Both the position numbers and the translations under genes were made by a program. Shown one piece after another: positions 7,920 through 8,057 of a stretch of 8,057 nucleotides of DNA. The first letter of the stretch is position 1. Every line of letters begins with the position of its first letter. The DNA comes from Odoribacteraceae bacterium (GTDB lineage: Bacteria; Bacteroidota; Bacteroidia; Bacteroidales; Marinifilaceae), in assembly GCA_031267995.1 (NCBI GenBank), contig JAIRXZ010000026.1, positions 1 through 8,057 of the forward strand. The letters are read 5' to 3'. The notes below the pieces were generated by a model. That model was not told the DNA's origin. It was given only the letters and a program-made list of their open reading frames with translations, and ran no database searches.

Positions 7920-7935
7920 CCGGCGCCATCGCCGG
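7920..7935. repeat. Short perfect hairpin just after the last gene
   Basis: CCGGCG at 7920-7925 and CGCCGG at 7930-7935 pair perfectly around a CCAT loop, starting 10 bases after the stop codon. It has no T-run and probably acts with the stronger hairpin downstream, or marks the transcript 3' end. Confidence 0.4.
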
Positions 7936-7948
7936 TAACACCCGCGCC

Positions 7949-7974
7949 CGCCCGCTCCCCGCCGGCGGGCGTTT
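7949..7974 (+). terminator. Probable intrinsic terminator of the susCD transcription unit
   Basis: CGCCCGC at 7949-7955 pairs with GCGGGCG at 7965-7971 around a 9-base loop, and TTTCT follows at once. A GC-rich stem with a short T-tract 39 bases past the last stop codon fits a rho-independent terminator. The T-tract is short, and in this GC-rich sequence the arms could pair in other registers (7960-7967 is itself self-complementary). Confidence 0.55.
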
Positions 7975-7999
7975 CTCGTGCACGCGTGACGGTCACCGT

Positions 8000-8057
8000 G
8001 ACGTGCGGGATGAAACCTGTCACGTGCGAGATGCTCGCCGTCACGTGCGAGATGAAA
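8000..8057. repeat. 21-bp tandem repeat, at least three units, cut by window edge
   Basis: Three copies sit in exact 21-base register at 8000, 8021 and 8042. The shared core is (C/G)ACGTGCG(A/G)GATG, with copies 2 and 3 identical over CACGTGCGAGATG and copies 1 and 3 sharing the following AAA. Each full core of copies 2 and 3 includes the palindrome CACGTG. The array may continue beyond the window. A period divisible by three keeps frames open: one + frame reads repeating VTCEM-type heptads and one - frame reads repeating HLARD-type heptads. No start codon context supports translation within the window. Confidence 0.6.

Noticed and set aside
6009..8057. - strand open frame opposite the last gene, staying open to the window edge through the 21-bp repeat
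   Set aside because: The product is a low-complexity Gly/Val/Glu/Ala string opposite a gene with a clear signal peptide and domains. Only the repeat portion merits a second look, and that is listed as a finding.
7911..8057. CRISPR array at the 3' end
   Set aside because: The repeats are directly adjacent in 21-base register with no unique spacers, so this is a simple tandem repeat.
1..8057. Polysaccharide utilisation locus with a nameable glycan target
   Set aside because: SusC-like and SusD-like genes are present, but no carbohydrate-active enzyme, so assigning a glycan substrate would be unsupported.

Overview
The window looks like part of a chromosome from a GC-rich member of the Bacteroidota, most likely Bacteroidales. 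The main reason is the gene set. A FecR-type anti-sigma factor is followed by a SusC/RagA TonB-dependent receptor with an N-terminal STN domain, then a SusD/RagB surface lipoprotein; this trio is characteristic of the phylum. Start regions lack clear Shine-Dalgarno sequences, also usual there. Sample 60-base rows I counted by hand have roughly 55-70% G+C, high for the group. I cannot name a genus.

Layout, all genes on the + strand: (1) 1-741, the 3' part of a fecR-like gene whose cytoplasmic and membrane-spanning N-terminus lies upstream of the window. (2) 742-816, a 75-base gap with an inverted repeat and an AT-rich patch that may hold a promoter or leader. (3) 817-4380, an STN-containing SusC-like receptor of 1187 residues. 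(4) 4393-5937, a SusD-like lipoprotein starting 12 bases after the SusC stop. (5) 5938-5996, a gap holding a strong 14-bp hairpin. (6) 5997-7910, a secreted protein of 637 residues with a ThuA/GATase-like N-terminal region, an unrecognised middle region and a C-terminal domain like the N-terminal (periplasmic) domain of DsbD. (7) 7911-8057, a small hairpin, a probable terminator hairpin and the start of a 21-bp tandem repeat cut by the window edge.

Proposed working: the SusC-like receptor and SusD-like lipoprotein form an outer-membrane import complex. When substrate binds, the receptor's STN domain would signal to FecR in the periplasm, which would release an ECF sigma factor (presumably encoded just upstream) to switch the locus on. 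The ThuA-like/DsbD-like protein would act in the periplasm or at the cell surface on the imported material or in thiol redox chemistry; this is inference. No glycoside hydrolase, lyase or peptidase is visible, so the substrate cannot be named.

Two features go beyond a routine SusCD locus: the three-part domain architecture of the last gene, and a strong strand-composition switch along the cluster (G-rich coding strand at the 5' end, C-rich at the 3' end, with no change of coding direction).
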